Positions 15,492-23,355 of a stretch of DNA of 29,576 bases are shown one piece after another. The stretch is from positions 1 through 29,576 of the IMG/VR virus record IMGVR_UViG_3300033233_000136; one strand, given 5' to 3'. A model generated the notes under the pieces. That model was not told where the DNA came from and ran no database searches. It was given only the letters and a program-made list of their open reading frames with translations. Both the position numbers and the translations under genes were made by a program. How positions within the stretch are numbered: the stretch's first letter is position 1; the number at the start of each line of letters is the position of its first letter. This DNA is from a virus.

Positions 15492-16297
15492 AAAAAATCC
15501 GAACCCTCGAAGGTGAACTCGATGTCAGCCCCGCACGCCTTGTTCCCGCAGGGAACCTTCTGGTCAAGGATCGGGCCGGGCTTTTTGGCCGCGAACTGCT
15601 TCGTGAACTCGTCAAGCGTCGCGGTCGGGAGGGCGTCAAAGAAGTCCATCCCGAACGGGCCGGCCTTCCCGCCCCACTCAACAAGGCAGGCGGAGTAGAG
15701 GAGGTACTGCGCCTCGGTGGGGTTCCGCTCAAGCCCTTCGAGTACCCCGCGGTCCGTCCCGATGGGGTACCGGCAGAGGGCATCAATCGGAGGGTTGACG
15801 CTGCGGACGCGGAAGCACAAGCGGTCGTCGCGGATCTCGAAGTCCCCGTCCCGAAGCCGAACCACCTCAAGCTCGTCGATCTTGAACGTCACCCGAATCC
15901 TCTTCTTGCACGCGGCACAGAGCACGAGCGCGTTCAGGTCGCCCCCGCTTGACGCGCGGCGGATCTCCATGAGCAGGAAGTCCCGGTCGGCCTGGGTGAG
16001 GTTCGCGACGACCTTGGGGTCCCCCGCAGCCGCGAACGGCCCGACGCGCCGCACGCACTGACGCAGGACGACCTCCACGACCTCCGTGAAGTCGTCCCGC
16101 ACGTCCTTCTTTGACATCATCCGTCGGACATACCCGGACATCGGCACGAACTCCGCGGGCAGGTACCTCTTCCCCCCGCGAACGAACCCGCAGGGCAGGT
16201 CCTTGACGATGCCGTTCGGGTCCATCGGCACTCGGAGGTCCGCCGGCGCCACCGGCTCGGCGACCGCCGTGGCCGCCCCTGTCGTCTGCTCCGCCAT
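15461..16297 (-). CDS. Tail assembly chaperone, short form (zinc-ribbon type)
   Basis: The 278-residue protein precedes the tape measure and fits the tail assembly chaperone slot (T4 gp51-like/TAC group). It contains a 'LTQADRDFLLMEIRRAS' helix (about 100-116) followed by CAAC (128-131) and, near the end, CGNKAC; the two pairs could form a zinc site. These proteins coat the tape measure while the tube polymerises. It starts at ATG 16297. About five codons after the last cysteine pair the frame crosses a TTTTTTC run at codons 267-269 and stops eight codons later at TGA 15463-15461. Ribosomes shifting to -1 at the run would make a longer form, described separately. The family call rests on pattern and position. 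Confidence 0.75.
   Translation of the reverse strand: MAEQTTGAATAVAEPVAPADLRVPMDPNGIVKDLPCGFVRGGKRYLPAEFVPMSGYVRRMMSKKDVRDDFTEVVEVVLRQCVRRVGPFAAAGDPKVVANLTQADRDFLLMEIRRASSGGDLNALVLCAACKKRIRVTFKIDELEVVRLRDGDFEIRDDRLCFRVRSVNPPIDALCRYPIGTDRGVLEGLERNPTEAQYLLYSACLVEWGGKAGPFGMDFFDALPTATLDEFTKQFAAKKPGPILDQKVPCGNKACGADIEFTFEGSDFFFPHPTRGRP
15491..15497 (-). promoter_or_regulatory. Programmed -1 frameshift slippery site T TTT TTC
   Basis: The heptamer is in the correct register for the zero frame: GAT TTT TTC, read as T TTT TTC. Both tRNAs can re-pair after slipping back one base (TTT TTT). The zero frame ends within 30 bases, and the -1 frame is open and protein-like for 67 codons up to the tape measure start. 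This is the standard location for the tail chaperone frameshift. Confidence 0.82.
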
Positions 16298-16383
16298 CTT
16301 CGCACCTCCCGGCCACCGGCCGGCTTGTACACCGTCTCACCGCCGGGCGGCGCTTCACCGCGCCCCCGGCACGCGCCTGCCGG

Positions 16384-16872
16384 CTACGACCGGCCCGGGC
16401 GCAGCGGCGTCCCGCCGCGCTCGAAGAGCGTATCGAAGACCCTGCCCTCGTGCGCCAGCTCCACCGACTCGATGTTCACTTCGGACGCGCCAGCGTCGAG
16501 GTCGCTGAGCTGGAGCGCGTTCGGCCAGGCGTTCTGGAACGCCACCGACCGCGCGGGCGCGCTGTCGCAGTTGTGCACGGTGATGACCGTCTCCGACCGG
16601 AATCCCGACGAGCACAGGATCGCCGCCTTGCGCCAGTCGATGAGCCCGGTCGCGTCGAGCATCATGCCGCGCTCAAGGACGAGCGCCGGGAACGTGCGCA
16701 AACCCGGGAGCTTGGTCTTCACCGTGTCGTCGGTGCCCTCGCGGTACTCGACGACCTCGCTCTCGTCGCGCAGTCCGGTTGCCTTGCTGAACCCGGCTTC
16801 CACGTCCCCCCCGCGGGCGAGCACTTGGAACCGGAAGTTGACCGCCGGATCGTGAACGCGCGTCTCAGGCAT
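16384..16872 (-). CDS. Tail tube protein 2 (gp19-like)
   Basis: A 162-residue protein of the T4 gp19 tube family. It has 'FRFQVLARGGDVEAGFSKAT' (14-33), 'VVEYREGTDDTVKTKLPG' (about 40-57), then 'LVLERGMMLD' and a C-terminal 'EVNIESVELAHEG'. These match the '...F.kvsGl..e.e...yreG......klpg......vtl.rG' pattern. It starts at ATG 16872 behind GGAGGTGTGGT. It is shorter than the first tube protein and follows it directly. Injection systems such as Afp and PVC also carry a second tube paralogue that forms the ring between hub and main tube. Confidence 0.88.
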   Translation of the reverse strand: MPETRVHDPAVNFRFQVLARGGDVEAGFSKATGLRDESEVVEYREGTDDTVKTKLPGLRTFPALVLERGMMLDATGLIDWRKAAILCSSGFRSETVITVHNCDSAPARSVAFQNAWPNALQLSDLDAGASEVNIESVELAHEGRVFDTLFERGGTPLRPGRS

Positions 16873-16928
16873 ACCACACCTCCATCGTCAGGGGAGTCCA
16901 TCTTACAACCGAGGGACTCCCGCGCCTA

Positions 16929-17633
16929 CTACACTTCCTCGGCCAAGTCGGGGATCAGGCCATCAAAGGACACGGTCAGGGACTCGATGGCGACTTCGGA
17001 GGCCATCGCGTCAAGGTCCGCCATCTGGTAGGCGACAGGGAAGCACTTCAGCAGGCGGAGCCGGCGCACAGCCGACGCGGACTGGTCCGTGCGGAGGCCG
17101 GAGTCCGACTCGGTGCGCTCCCGGGAGCCAATCAGGATCTCGATTTCCGCGTAGAAGTCTTGGAGGTCGCTGTCTCCGACCAGCGGGATCGCTTGGTCGG
17201 CGGCCTCCGTGTCCACCCCGTCAATCGCCCGATTGCCCCGAAACAGGATCGCCGAGATGGCTCGGGTCACGCTAAGTGGGGTGAGTGCCCGGCGCTCCGC
17301 CCCCCCGTCCTCGGCGTTGGGCGTGGCGGCGGCCTCGAGTTCGGTTGCGCAGCGGCGGACGTCGTTGAACCACTGGATGAGCGAGAGCGGGCGCAGGAGG
17401 ACGCCCTTCTCGAAGGTCGCAGTGCCCCCGCCGAGGGTGGCGATCCCCTTGCGGACGCGGAGCGGGTTGCGCCCGTCGCGCCACGCAACGGTTTCGATCT
17501 CCTCGCGGAGCCCCGTGATCTTGGAAAATCGGGCGAACGGCGTCCCCCGGCCGTAGACCTCAAAGGTATGGCGTGGGAACACCGGGTTGCCGAACCCGTG
17601 CTCGCGCCGCAGCAGGATGACATCTATCGCCAC
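16929..17633 (-). CDS. Tail tube protein 1 (gp19-like, with insertion)
   Basis: The 234-residue protein has the gp19 tube pattern 'FEVYGRGTPFARFSKITGLR' (24-43), 'VAWRDGRNPLRVRKGIATLG', 'ATFEKGVLLRPLSLIQWFND' and the end 'EVAIESLTVSFDG'. It is about 70 residues longer than the second tube protein, owing to a loop around residues 95-165 with charged and Ala/Glu-rich sequence. The start GTG 17633 lies behind GAGGTGAACCGAC and follows the sheath gene by 50 bases. Sheath then tube is the universal order in contractile systems, so this is the likely main tube subunit. Confidence 0.86.
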   Translation of the reverse strand: MAIDVILLRREHGFGNPVFPRHTFEVYGRGTPFARFSKITGLREEIETVAWRDGRNPLRVRKGIATLGGGTATFEKGVLLRPLSLIQWFNDVRRCATELEAAATPNAEDGGAERRALTPLSVTRAISAILFRGNRAIDGVDTEAADQAIPLVGDSDLQDFYAEIEILIGSRERTESDSGLRTDQSASAVRRLRLLKCFPVAYQMADLDAMASEVAIESLTVSFDGLIPDLAEEV

Positions 17634-17683
17634 GTCGGTTCACCTCGACTGGCGCCGCCCTAGAAACGCTCGCCTTGAACGGA

Positions 17684-19675
17684 TCAGCGCCTCGCCAACT
17701 CCTCTTCGATCGACGATCCGCCATCGAACAGGCCGAGACGCACGATGACGAACTCGGCCGGCAGCGGCGGGTTGACCCCGACCTCGCAGTTGAGCCGCCC
17801 CTCGCGGATCTCCGAGGTCGGGTTGGTTTCCGAGTCGCACTTGACGAAGAACGCGCGGTCCTCCGTCCCGTCCGGCGAGAACAGCTGCCCCCGCAGGAAC
17901 AGGCTCCGCAGGAACTCCCGAGTGACCTGCGTGACGTTCGCCCAGGTACGCGGCTCGTTGAGCTCAAAGATGGCGAAGCGCAGGCCGCGCCGCAGCGACT
18001 CCTTGATGAAGTTCAGGTTTCGGCGGACGTTGACGTAGTGCCGCCCGTCCTTGAAGGACGTGAGCGTGCGGGCGCCCATGATGCGGATGCCCTCGCCCGG
18101 GAAGGCGCGAATCACGTTGATCCCCGCCGGGTTCAGGAGGTCCTGCTCGCCGTCCGTCGTGTTGTGCGTGAGGTCGAGCACGTCGCGGAGCACGATGTTG
18201 GCGGGGGCGAAGTGCACGCCCCGCGTCGTGCCCACCTCGGCGTACTTCCCCTGGACGTGCCCCGAGGGGGGCATCACGAACCGCTGGCCGTTCACGTTCG
18301 GGTCGCGGGTGATGACCCACGGGTAGTAGAGCGCCGCGTAGGACGTGTCGAAGTTGGCCTCGATGTTCCGGTAGTTCAGCACCTCGAGCGGCTCGTCGTC
18401 CGCCAGGGGCGCGTCGAGCACCGCGATGATGTGCCCGTTGCGGTCCGCGAGGTCGGCCGCCGCCCGCTGGACCTCGACGGTCGTGACGCCCGGGACGGAG
18501 AAGAAGTTCAGCTCGGGCGCCTGCTCGATGAGGGCCATCCCGCTGAGCGGCGGCACGTCGGACCCGATGAAGTCGTCGTCGCCGAGCGGGGCGCCGTTGG
18601 TCCCGCCGGAGAGGATCTGGGAGACGGCGGGCAGCGGGGTTGCCAAGTTGAGGTCGAGCGGGGCCGCGAAGAGATCCACGACCGAGATGACCCGCGACTC
18701 GTTCGACTCGCCCGCCAAGCGCGTCGCGAAGTAGTCGCGGGCGTTCGCCACCTCCATCGAGAGGCCCTCGAAGAGCTCCTGGAAGCGGCCCTTCTCAAAC
18801 ACCCGCAGGACGAACTCCAGGGAGACCGCGATGGTCGTGTCCGCCGGGAGCGTGGCTGCGGCGGAGACGCTGATCGGCTGGAAGCGGATCACGTTGCCGT
18901 CGATCGCCTCAACGACGACGGACGCGAAGTTGAGCCCGTCGTCAAAGTAGACGCGGGCGCCGATGGCGAGGTTGGACGTGGTGCGCAGCGTCGCCTGCAC
19001 CGCCCCGTCCGCCAGGTCCGCCGTCAGGATGGTGCTCAGGCGGTGGTCGGAGGCGCTGCGGACGAGGCTCCCGACCGGGAAGGTGAAGGCGGCGGGCAGC
19101 GCGCCGAGCGGGCGAACCGTCAGGATGCGGTTCGACACGTCGATCGCGTAGATGAACGCGGTGATGGAGTTCCCGCTCGCCGGGTCCTCGATCAGGATGA
19201 GGTCGCCCAGCCGAATGTCGCGCAGCGAGGTGACGGGGATCTGAACCGAACCCTGGCCGACGCCGGCCGCGGCGATCGTCGTGCGCCACCGCTCGGTCGT
19301 GAGGGACACCTGGTTGCCCCACGCGCCGGGGCTGATGGCGTCCGCGTCGATCGCCGGGCCGCCCTCGTGGTTGACGAGCGCGCCGCTGGCGGGCGTCGCC
19401 CCGACGCCGGCCACGCGGACGATGAAGCACCGCGTCCCGCCCTGATTGAAGAAGGCGCGGACGGACGGCTCGAGGAACGACCCGTTGAAGAAGGCGCCGT
19501 ACCGCTGCTGGAACTGGGTCATGTTCGTGACCAGTTCGGCGCGCTCGATCGGACCCTTCTCCGCGTCGCCGACGAACCCGCCCGTGTTGACCCCGACGCC
19601 GATGATGCGCGGGACGCCGCGCTCCTCAATGAGGAAAACGTCGGGGTGAAGAGTCTCAATTCCTGCAAGTGCCAT
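17684..19675 (-). CDS. Tail sheath protein
   Basis: The 663-residue protein is a contractile tail sheath. The N-terminus has 'GVGVNTGGFVGDAEKGPIER' and 'FFNQGGTRCFIVRVAG'. The conserved C-terminal handshake part includes 'YAALYYPWVITRD', 'MPPSGHVQGKYAEVGTTRG', 'NPAGINVIRAFPGEGIRIMG', 'YVNVRRNLNFIKESLRRGLR' and 'LGLFDGGSS'. Between about residues 140 and 285 lie two similar beta modules of 60-70 residues each, which are extra to the sheath core and probably face outwards. It starts at ATG 19675 behind GGAGGTCACGC. Contraction of this polymer drives the tube through the envelope. Confidence 0.96.
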   Translation of the reverse strand: MALAGIETLHPDVFLIEERGVPRIIGVGVNTGGFVGDAEKGPIERAELVTNMTQFQQRYGAFFNGSFLEPSVRAFFNQGGTRCFIVRVAGVGATPASGALVNHEGGPAIDADAISPGAWGNQVSLTTERWRTTIAAAGVGQGSVQIPVTSLRDIRLGDLILIEDPASGNSITAFIYAIDVSNRILTVRPLGALPAAFTFPVGSLVRSASDHRLSTILTADLADGAVQATLRTTSNLAIGARVYFDDGLNFASVVVEAIDGNVIRFQPISVSAAATLPADTTIAVSLEFVLRVFEKGRFQELFEGLSMEVANARDYFATRLAGESNESRVISVVDLFAAPLDLNLATPLPAVSQILSGGTNGAPLGDDDFIGSDVPPLSGMALIEQAPELNFFSVPGVTTVEVQRAAADLADRNGHIIAVLDAPLADDEPLEVLNYRNIEANFDTSYAALYYPWVITRDPNVNGQRFVMPPSGHVQGKYAEVGTTRGVHFAPANIVLRDVLDLTHNTTDGEQDLLNPAGINVIRAFPGEGIRIMGARTLTSFKDGRHYVNVRRNLNFIKESLRRGLRFAIFELNEPRTWANVTQVTREFLRSLFLRGQLFSPDGTEDRAFFVKCDSETNPTSEIREGRLNCEVGVNPPLPAEFVIVRLGLFDGGSSIEEELARR

Positions 19676-19690
19676 GCGTGACCTCCGGGC

Positions 19691-19930
19691 CTAGCCGATG
19701 CCGAGCTCCTGCTCGCGCTTCCTGCGGCGATCACCTGCCGCGGTCACGTCCACGAAGAACTTCGCGCCAAGGAGCTTCTGGAGCTCCCGGCTGCGGAACT
19801 GTTCGTCGGTCACCTCCCGCTGCTCGCGGGGCCCAACGCACAGGCTCTCCCTCCGGCGGTCCGGGCTCATCGTGTCAAGGTTCACCGTGAGGCACGTCGG
19901 CGAGATGTTCATGATGACGCGGGTCGCCAC
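19691..19930 (-). CDS. Small protein before the sheath
   Basis: A 79-residue protein starting at GTG 19930 with a strong AGGAGGGACCC site. The N-terminal third is beta-like ('VIMNISPTCLTVNLDTM'), followed by charged helices ('DRRRKREQELGIG' at the end). I recognise no family. It sits between the neck protein gene and the sheath in the tail operon, so it may be a small tail terminator or assembly factor. Confidence 0.72.
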   Translation of the reverse strand: MATRVIMNISPTCLTVNLDTMSPDRRRESLCVGPREQREVTDEQFRSRELQKLLGAKFFVDVTAAGDRRRKREQELGIG

Positions 19931-19956
19931 GGGTCCCTCCTTCGGGCGGGGGCCGC

Positions 19957-21324
19957 TCAGGCCCCCTCCATCACGGACGCCTCACGATACACGTTTCTCA
20001 GGTGAGAAGGAAGGTTCAAGTTGCAGGACACCTCGGCTCCAACGATCATGTGCACGCTTCGGACGAGCGGCGCCTCCGTCGGGTCCTTGAGCCAGACCTT
20101 CCCCAGGATCCGCAGGGTGATGTTCCCCACGAAGAGCCCTTGGGCCACCCGGTCCTCCTCGACCTGGCTCTGCTGGTCAAGGACGCAGTAGTGGTCGCCG
20201 AGCGCCACCGACCGGAACTCGTCCCCCTTGTAGAGGATGCGGGAGATGGCGTCCTTCATCTGGAGCGCCTCCCGCTTGAGGGACGACTGCACCCGCACGC
20301 TCACGAAGATGTTGTAGGGCACGCGGGCGGGCTGGAGGCGGCCCTCCCCGCGCCCGATCGAACGCTCCCTCTCCGGCGCGAACGTGTTGATGAGGTCGTA
20401 GTCCTCGACCCGGTCGGCCACCACCACGACCGACGGGATCTTGCTGAGCTGGAAGAACTCCTCCGCCCCGATGAACACCTCCGGGACGCCGGTGAACTGC
20501 ACCTCGACCTTGCCCGTCTGCGGGCCGACGAAGGACACCGTCCGCCCGACGAGCCCGCCGAAGAGGTTGATGAGGCGGCCGGGGTCGGTGGTGAGGTTGA
20601 ATACCCGCACCGGCTCGATCACCTGCACGTCGTAGCCTGGCTCCCCCGCCCCCGCCGTCGCCGGGTCGCTCGACCCCGTGGGGATCGCGATGTCCGTGGC
20701 CCCGATCAGCCCCTCGGCGATGAAGAACATGGGCACCCGGATCTGCCCGTCGATGTGGCGCTTGATCGAGCGGGTCACGTCTTCGTAGAGGTCGAGCCTG
20801 ACGGTGTGGAAGATGTTCGTGCGGCGTAGGACGGGGCGCTGCCGCCCACTCGCCCCCGGCGTGAGCTTTGCCCGCAGGCGGATCTGTCGGGGGAAAGCGA
20901 GCGGGAGGAGCGGGATCCGCTGGTCAACCGTGATGGCGGCCACGAAGACATCGGCGAGCACGCCCGTCGCCTCAACCCAAGCCATCCCGTCCCACGTCAG
21001 CCACGTCACCCCACCATCAACCGAGACTTGGTAGTTGACCTGCGCCTTATCGGCATCGGTCTGCCCGCGGATCACGGGGTCAACCCCCGCGATAGACTCG
21101 AAGCCGAACAGGCTTTCAATGCCCCCGGGCTCCCAGTTCGGAAGCGCCACCCGGGTCTCCAGGTACCGCCCGGACGGGTCGTAGCGCGTCTCCCCCGCGT
21201 CGAGGCGGCGCAGGGTGAGGCCGACCTCCGGGAGGACAACCGCCCGCTCCGCCGTCTTTGGCGGCATGGGCACCTCGAACTCCATGCCGGCGTCCCAAGT
21301 GATCGGGTCGGCGCGGGTCGGCAT
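19957..21324 (-). CDS. Neck/tail structural protein of unknown family
   Basis: A 455-residue protein starting at ATG 21324, one base after the upstream TGA and with GGGAGC before it. The frame extends further upstream but only as an Arg-rich shadow of the neighbouring gene. The sequence is beta-rich in the first 200 residues ('VNYQVSVDGGVTWLTWDGMA'). The C-terminal part ('NIFVSVRVQSSLKREALQMK', 'GNITLRILGKVWLKD') is mixed alpha/beta and could form a tail-terminator-like domain. No enzymatic motif is visible. Its location between tail completion genes and the sheath points to a neck or tail-terminator function. Confidence 0.7.
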   Translation of the reverse strand: MPTRADPITWDAGMEFEVPMPPKTAERAVVLPEVGLTLRRLDAGETRYDPSGRYLETRVALPNWEPGGIESLFGFESIAGVDPVIRGQTDADKAQVNYQVSVDGGVTWLTWDGMAWVEATGVLADVFVAAITVDQRIPLLPLAFPRQIRLRAKLTPGASGRQRPVLRRTNIFHTVRLDLYEDVTRSIKRHIDGQIRVPMFFIAEGLIGATDIAIPTGSSDPATAGAGEPGYDVQVIEPVRVFNLTTDPGRLINLFGGLVGRTVSFVGPQTGKVEVQFTGVPEVFIGAEEFFQLSKIPSVVVVADRVEDYDLINTFAPERERSIGRGEGRLQPARVPYNIFVSVRVQSSLKREALQMKDAISRILYKGDEFRSVALGDHYCVLDQQSQVEEDRVAQGLFVGNITLRILGKVWLKDPTEAPLVRSVHMIVGAEVSCNLNLPSHLRNVYREASVMEGA

Positions 21325-21325
21325 C

Positions 21326-21868
21326 TCAGCTCCCGATCCTGTCCACCACCCGGCGCATAAGGCCGGGCAGCCGACGCTCTGCGTAGGCGGCCACCTCAAC
21401 AACCGCAGGAGCCAGCCACGGCCGGGGCGGGATGCGGAGGAACCTAGTCGCTGCGCGGAGGGGGAAGCCCTTGGCCGCAAAGAACCCCCGCATCGCGTCG
21501 GAGACGGGGACGTGGGCGCCCTCCTCGTGGACTCCGGCCCGCAGCGACATCTCCGAGCGCCCGGGGATACCCGCGGCCCAGCCCGGCCCCGACCGCCACG
21601 ACTGGACGGCCAGCGCCATCTCCCCCGTCTCGACCAGTTTCCGCTCGCTCCCCTTGAGCGCCTTGGTGATCTCCGAGAGGGCCGGCCACCCCGGCCGGCC
21701 CTTGCGGATGCCTTGGCGCATGAACTCGGCCGACTGTTCGGCGAGGTGGCGGAGGACGGTCTGCATCTCCGGCCCCCGCAACACCTCCCGGGACGCGCGC
21801 AGCCGCTTCGCATGGCGCGGCGCCTTCCCCTTGGGGAGGAGGCGGATCCGCAGGGCGGGAGCGGCCAT
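21326..21868 (-). CDS. Tail completion / virion morphogenesis protein (Mu gpG-like)
   Basis: A 180-residue protein starting at ATG 21868, which shares one base with the upstream stop (TGATG). The pattern 'FMRQGIRKGRPGWPAL' followed by 'KLVETGEMALAVQSW', then 'AHVPVSDAMRGFFAAKG' and 'IPPRPWLAP', is that of the phage virion morphogenesis / gpG tail completion family. Members of this family help join the tail to the head. The N-terminus is basic. Position after the neck genes supports the call. Confidence 0.7.
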   Translation of the reverse strand: MAAPALRIRLLPKGKAPRHAKRLRASREVLRGPEMQTVLRHLAEQSAEFMRQGIRKGRPGWPALSEITKALKGSERKLVETGEMALAVQSWRSGPGWAAGIPGRSEMSLRAGVHEEGAHVPVSDAMRGFFAAKGFPLRAATRFLRIPPRPWLAPAVVEVAAYAERRLPGLMRRVVDRIGS

Positions 21869-22308
21869 CAGATGCTCCCCAGCTGCTTTGTCTGACGCTC
21901 GACGTCCACATGCAGCAGGATCGGCCTTGCGAACTTCCGCTGGCGGTTCCCACCGAACGCGGACGCCTTCACGGCCTTGATCACGTTGAAGTCGCAGGGG
22001 ATCCCGTCCACCTCCACGATTCGGTCGCCCTTCTTCAGGAGGAACCCCGGCGCCACCAGGTCAAGCTCGCGGAAGCGGAAGACGAAGTGCACCGTCGAGG
22101 GCAGCGCGTCGCCAGTTCGCGTGCGCTCAAGCTGGAACGTGCGCTCCAGGGCGACCACCTGCCCGATGACCTCAACGGGCGCCCCGTAGAGCCGGTTCTG
22201 CTTCGCCTCGCGGAAGTCCGGGTCAAGCGTCGTGGACGACACGTTGAGCGGGCGCACCTTGAGCTTGATGCGGTTGATTCGGACGGGATGGCCGAGAGTG
22301 AAGGGCAC
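21868..22308 (-). CDS. Neck / head-completion protein
   Basis: A 146-residue protein starting at GTG 22308, four bases after the stop of the LAGLIDADG gene and with only a poor ribosome site. It was presumably coupled to the gene at 24302-23352 before the endonuclease gene inserted. Near the C-terminus 'GFLLKKGDRIVEVDGIPCDF' resembles the small beta-barrel of head-closure proteins. I see no catalytic motif. Its place between the connector-like gene and the gpG-like gene suggests a neck function. Confidence 0.66.
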   Translation of the reverse strand: MPFTLGHPVRINRIKLKVRPLNVSSTTLDPDFREAKQNRLYGAPVEVIGQVVALERTFQLERTRTGDALPSTVHFVFRFRELDLVAPGFLLKKGDRIVEVDGIPCDFNVIKAVKASAFGGNRQRKFARPILLHVDVERQTKQLGSI

Positions 22309-22311
22309 GGA

Positions 22312-23355
22312 CTACCCCGCCCGCCGCAGACGGGCCGCGAACCTCCGCACCGTGGCGAGGGGCCGACCGACCGCCGCGGCGACCTCCCGAACCGGCCGCC
22401 CGGCGGACAGGAGAGCCGCCGCCGCGGCCCGGTCAGCGTCCGTCCAGTAGTAACCCGTGCGGAGGCCGAGGGCCCGCATCCGGTTCTTGACGGCCGTCGT
22501 GGAGCGCCCGAGCGCGGCGGCGACAGCCGGAAGGGGCCGCCCGTCCGCCAGGAGCGCCCGCAGGCGCGACTCCATCGCCTCCGGCCACCTCTTCCCGGCT
22601 CGGACGAGCCGAGCCGAGCGACCGGCGTCGTAAGCCGCTTTCTCGCAGAGGTACTGCTCGAACCGGGCCCGCTTGGCGGGGAGGTGGAGGCCGCCCTCGG
22701 CGTGGGTCCAGCGGAGGAGGCGCTCCGCCGCCCCGCCGCTGAAGATGACGCGGTGCTCAACCGTTCCCGACCCATGGCGGAGGATGTTGACCCGCGGGGG
22801 GTGCCCAGCCGCGGCGAGCGCCCGCGCCAGCCCCGCGGCGAACCGGGAACTGCACGTCGTCACGAAGGCGGACAACTTCACGCAGCGGTGCCGCCCCGAC
22901 TTGACGAAGGGGCGCGTCACCGACACGCACCCGTCCCCGTCGAGGACACCCCGGACGAAGTGGCGGAGAACGGCGGGAGGCACCTTCGGCATCCGAAGCG
23001 TGAGGGACTTGCGGGGCGGGAGGCCGAGAGCGCGCACGGCCTCGTAGACGTGTCGGCCGGACCAGACGAGTTGCCAAGAGGGGCGAGTTTTCCCGAACTT
23101 TGTAACGCAGCCGGGACGGACGTGGAGTCCCCCGGCGCCGACCGCGTCGCGGATCCGCCGAAGAAGGCGGCCCCCCTCGGCGCCGCTCTGCGAGATGGAG
23201 ACTATCCAGTTGTGCCTAGTGCGCGTCGTCCCGAAGTGGACGCACCCGTCGGACGCGATCAGGCCGAGGGTATACGCCGCGTCGGGTGACCACGAGCGCA
23301 GGAAGCGAATCACCCGAAGGTTGCCGGGGGTCGGCTGCGTGTTGTTGGTCCTCAT
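22312..23355 (-). CDS. Free-standing LAGLIDADG homing endonuclease with C-terminal HTH motifs
   Basis: The 347-residue protein has two LAGLIDADG helices. The first is 'LGLIASDGC' (30-38) with acidic residue D36, and the second is 'RGVLDGDGCV' (135-144) with D141. Two motifs in one chain means it should work as a monomer that makes a specific double-strand cut. The last 85 residues hold two helix-turn-helix-like segments ('LPAVAAALGRSTTAVKNRMR' and 'VREVAAAVGRPLATVRRF'), probably extra DNA-binding parts. Its ATG 23355 overlaps the stop of the upstream gene (ATGA), and it ends four bases before the next neck gene. Its GC content is as high as its neighbours', so it is older or better adapted than the HNH gene. 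Confidence 0.9.
   Translation of the reverse strand: MRTNNTQPTPGNLRVIRFLRSWSPDAAYTLGLIASDGCVHFGTTRTRHNWIVSISQSGAEGGRLLRRIRDAVGAGGLHVRPGCVTKFGKTRPSWQLVWSGRHVYEAVRALGLPPRKSLTLRMPKVPPAVLRHFVRGVLDGDGCVSVTRPFVKSGRHRCVKLSAFVTTCSSRFAAGLARALAAAGHPPRVNILRHGSGTVEHRVIFSGGAAERLLRWTHAEGGLHLPAKRARFEQYLCEKAAYDAGRSARLVRAGKRWPEAMESRLRALLADGRPLPAVAAALGRSTTAVKNRMRALGLRTGYYWTDADRAAAAALLSAGRPVREVAAAVGRPLATVRRFAARLRRAG

Noticed and set aside
21325-21813. Upstream extension of the 455-residue neck protein
   Set aside because: It overlaps the gpG-like gene fully and is Arg/Ser/Pro-rich shadow; ATG 21324 directly follows the upstream stop.
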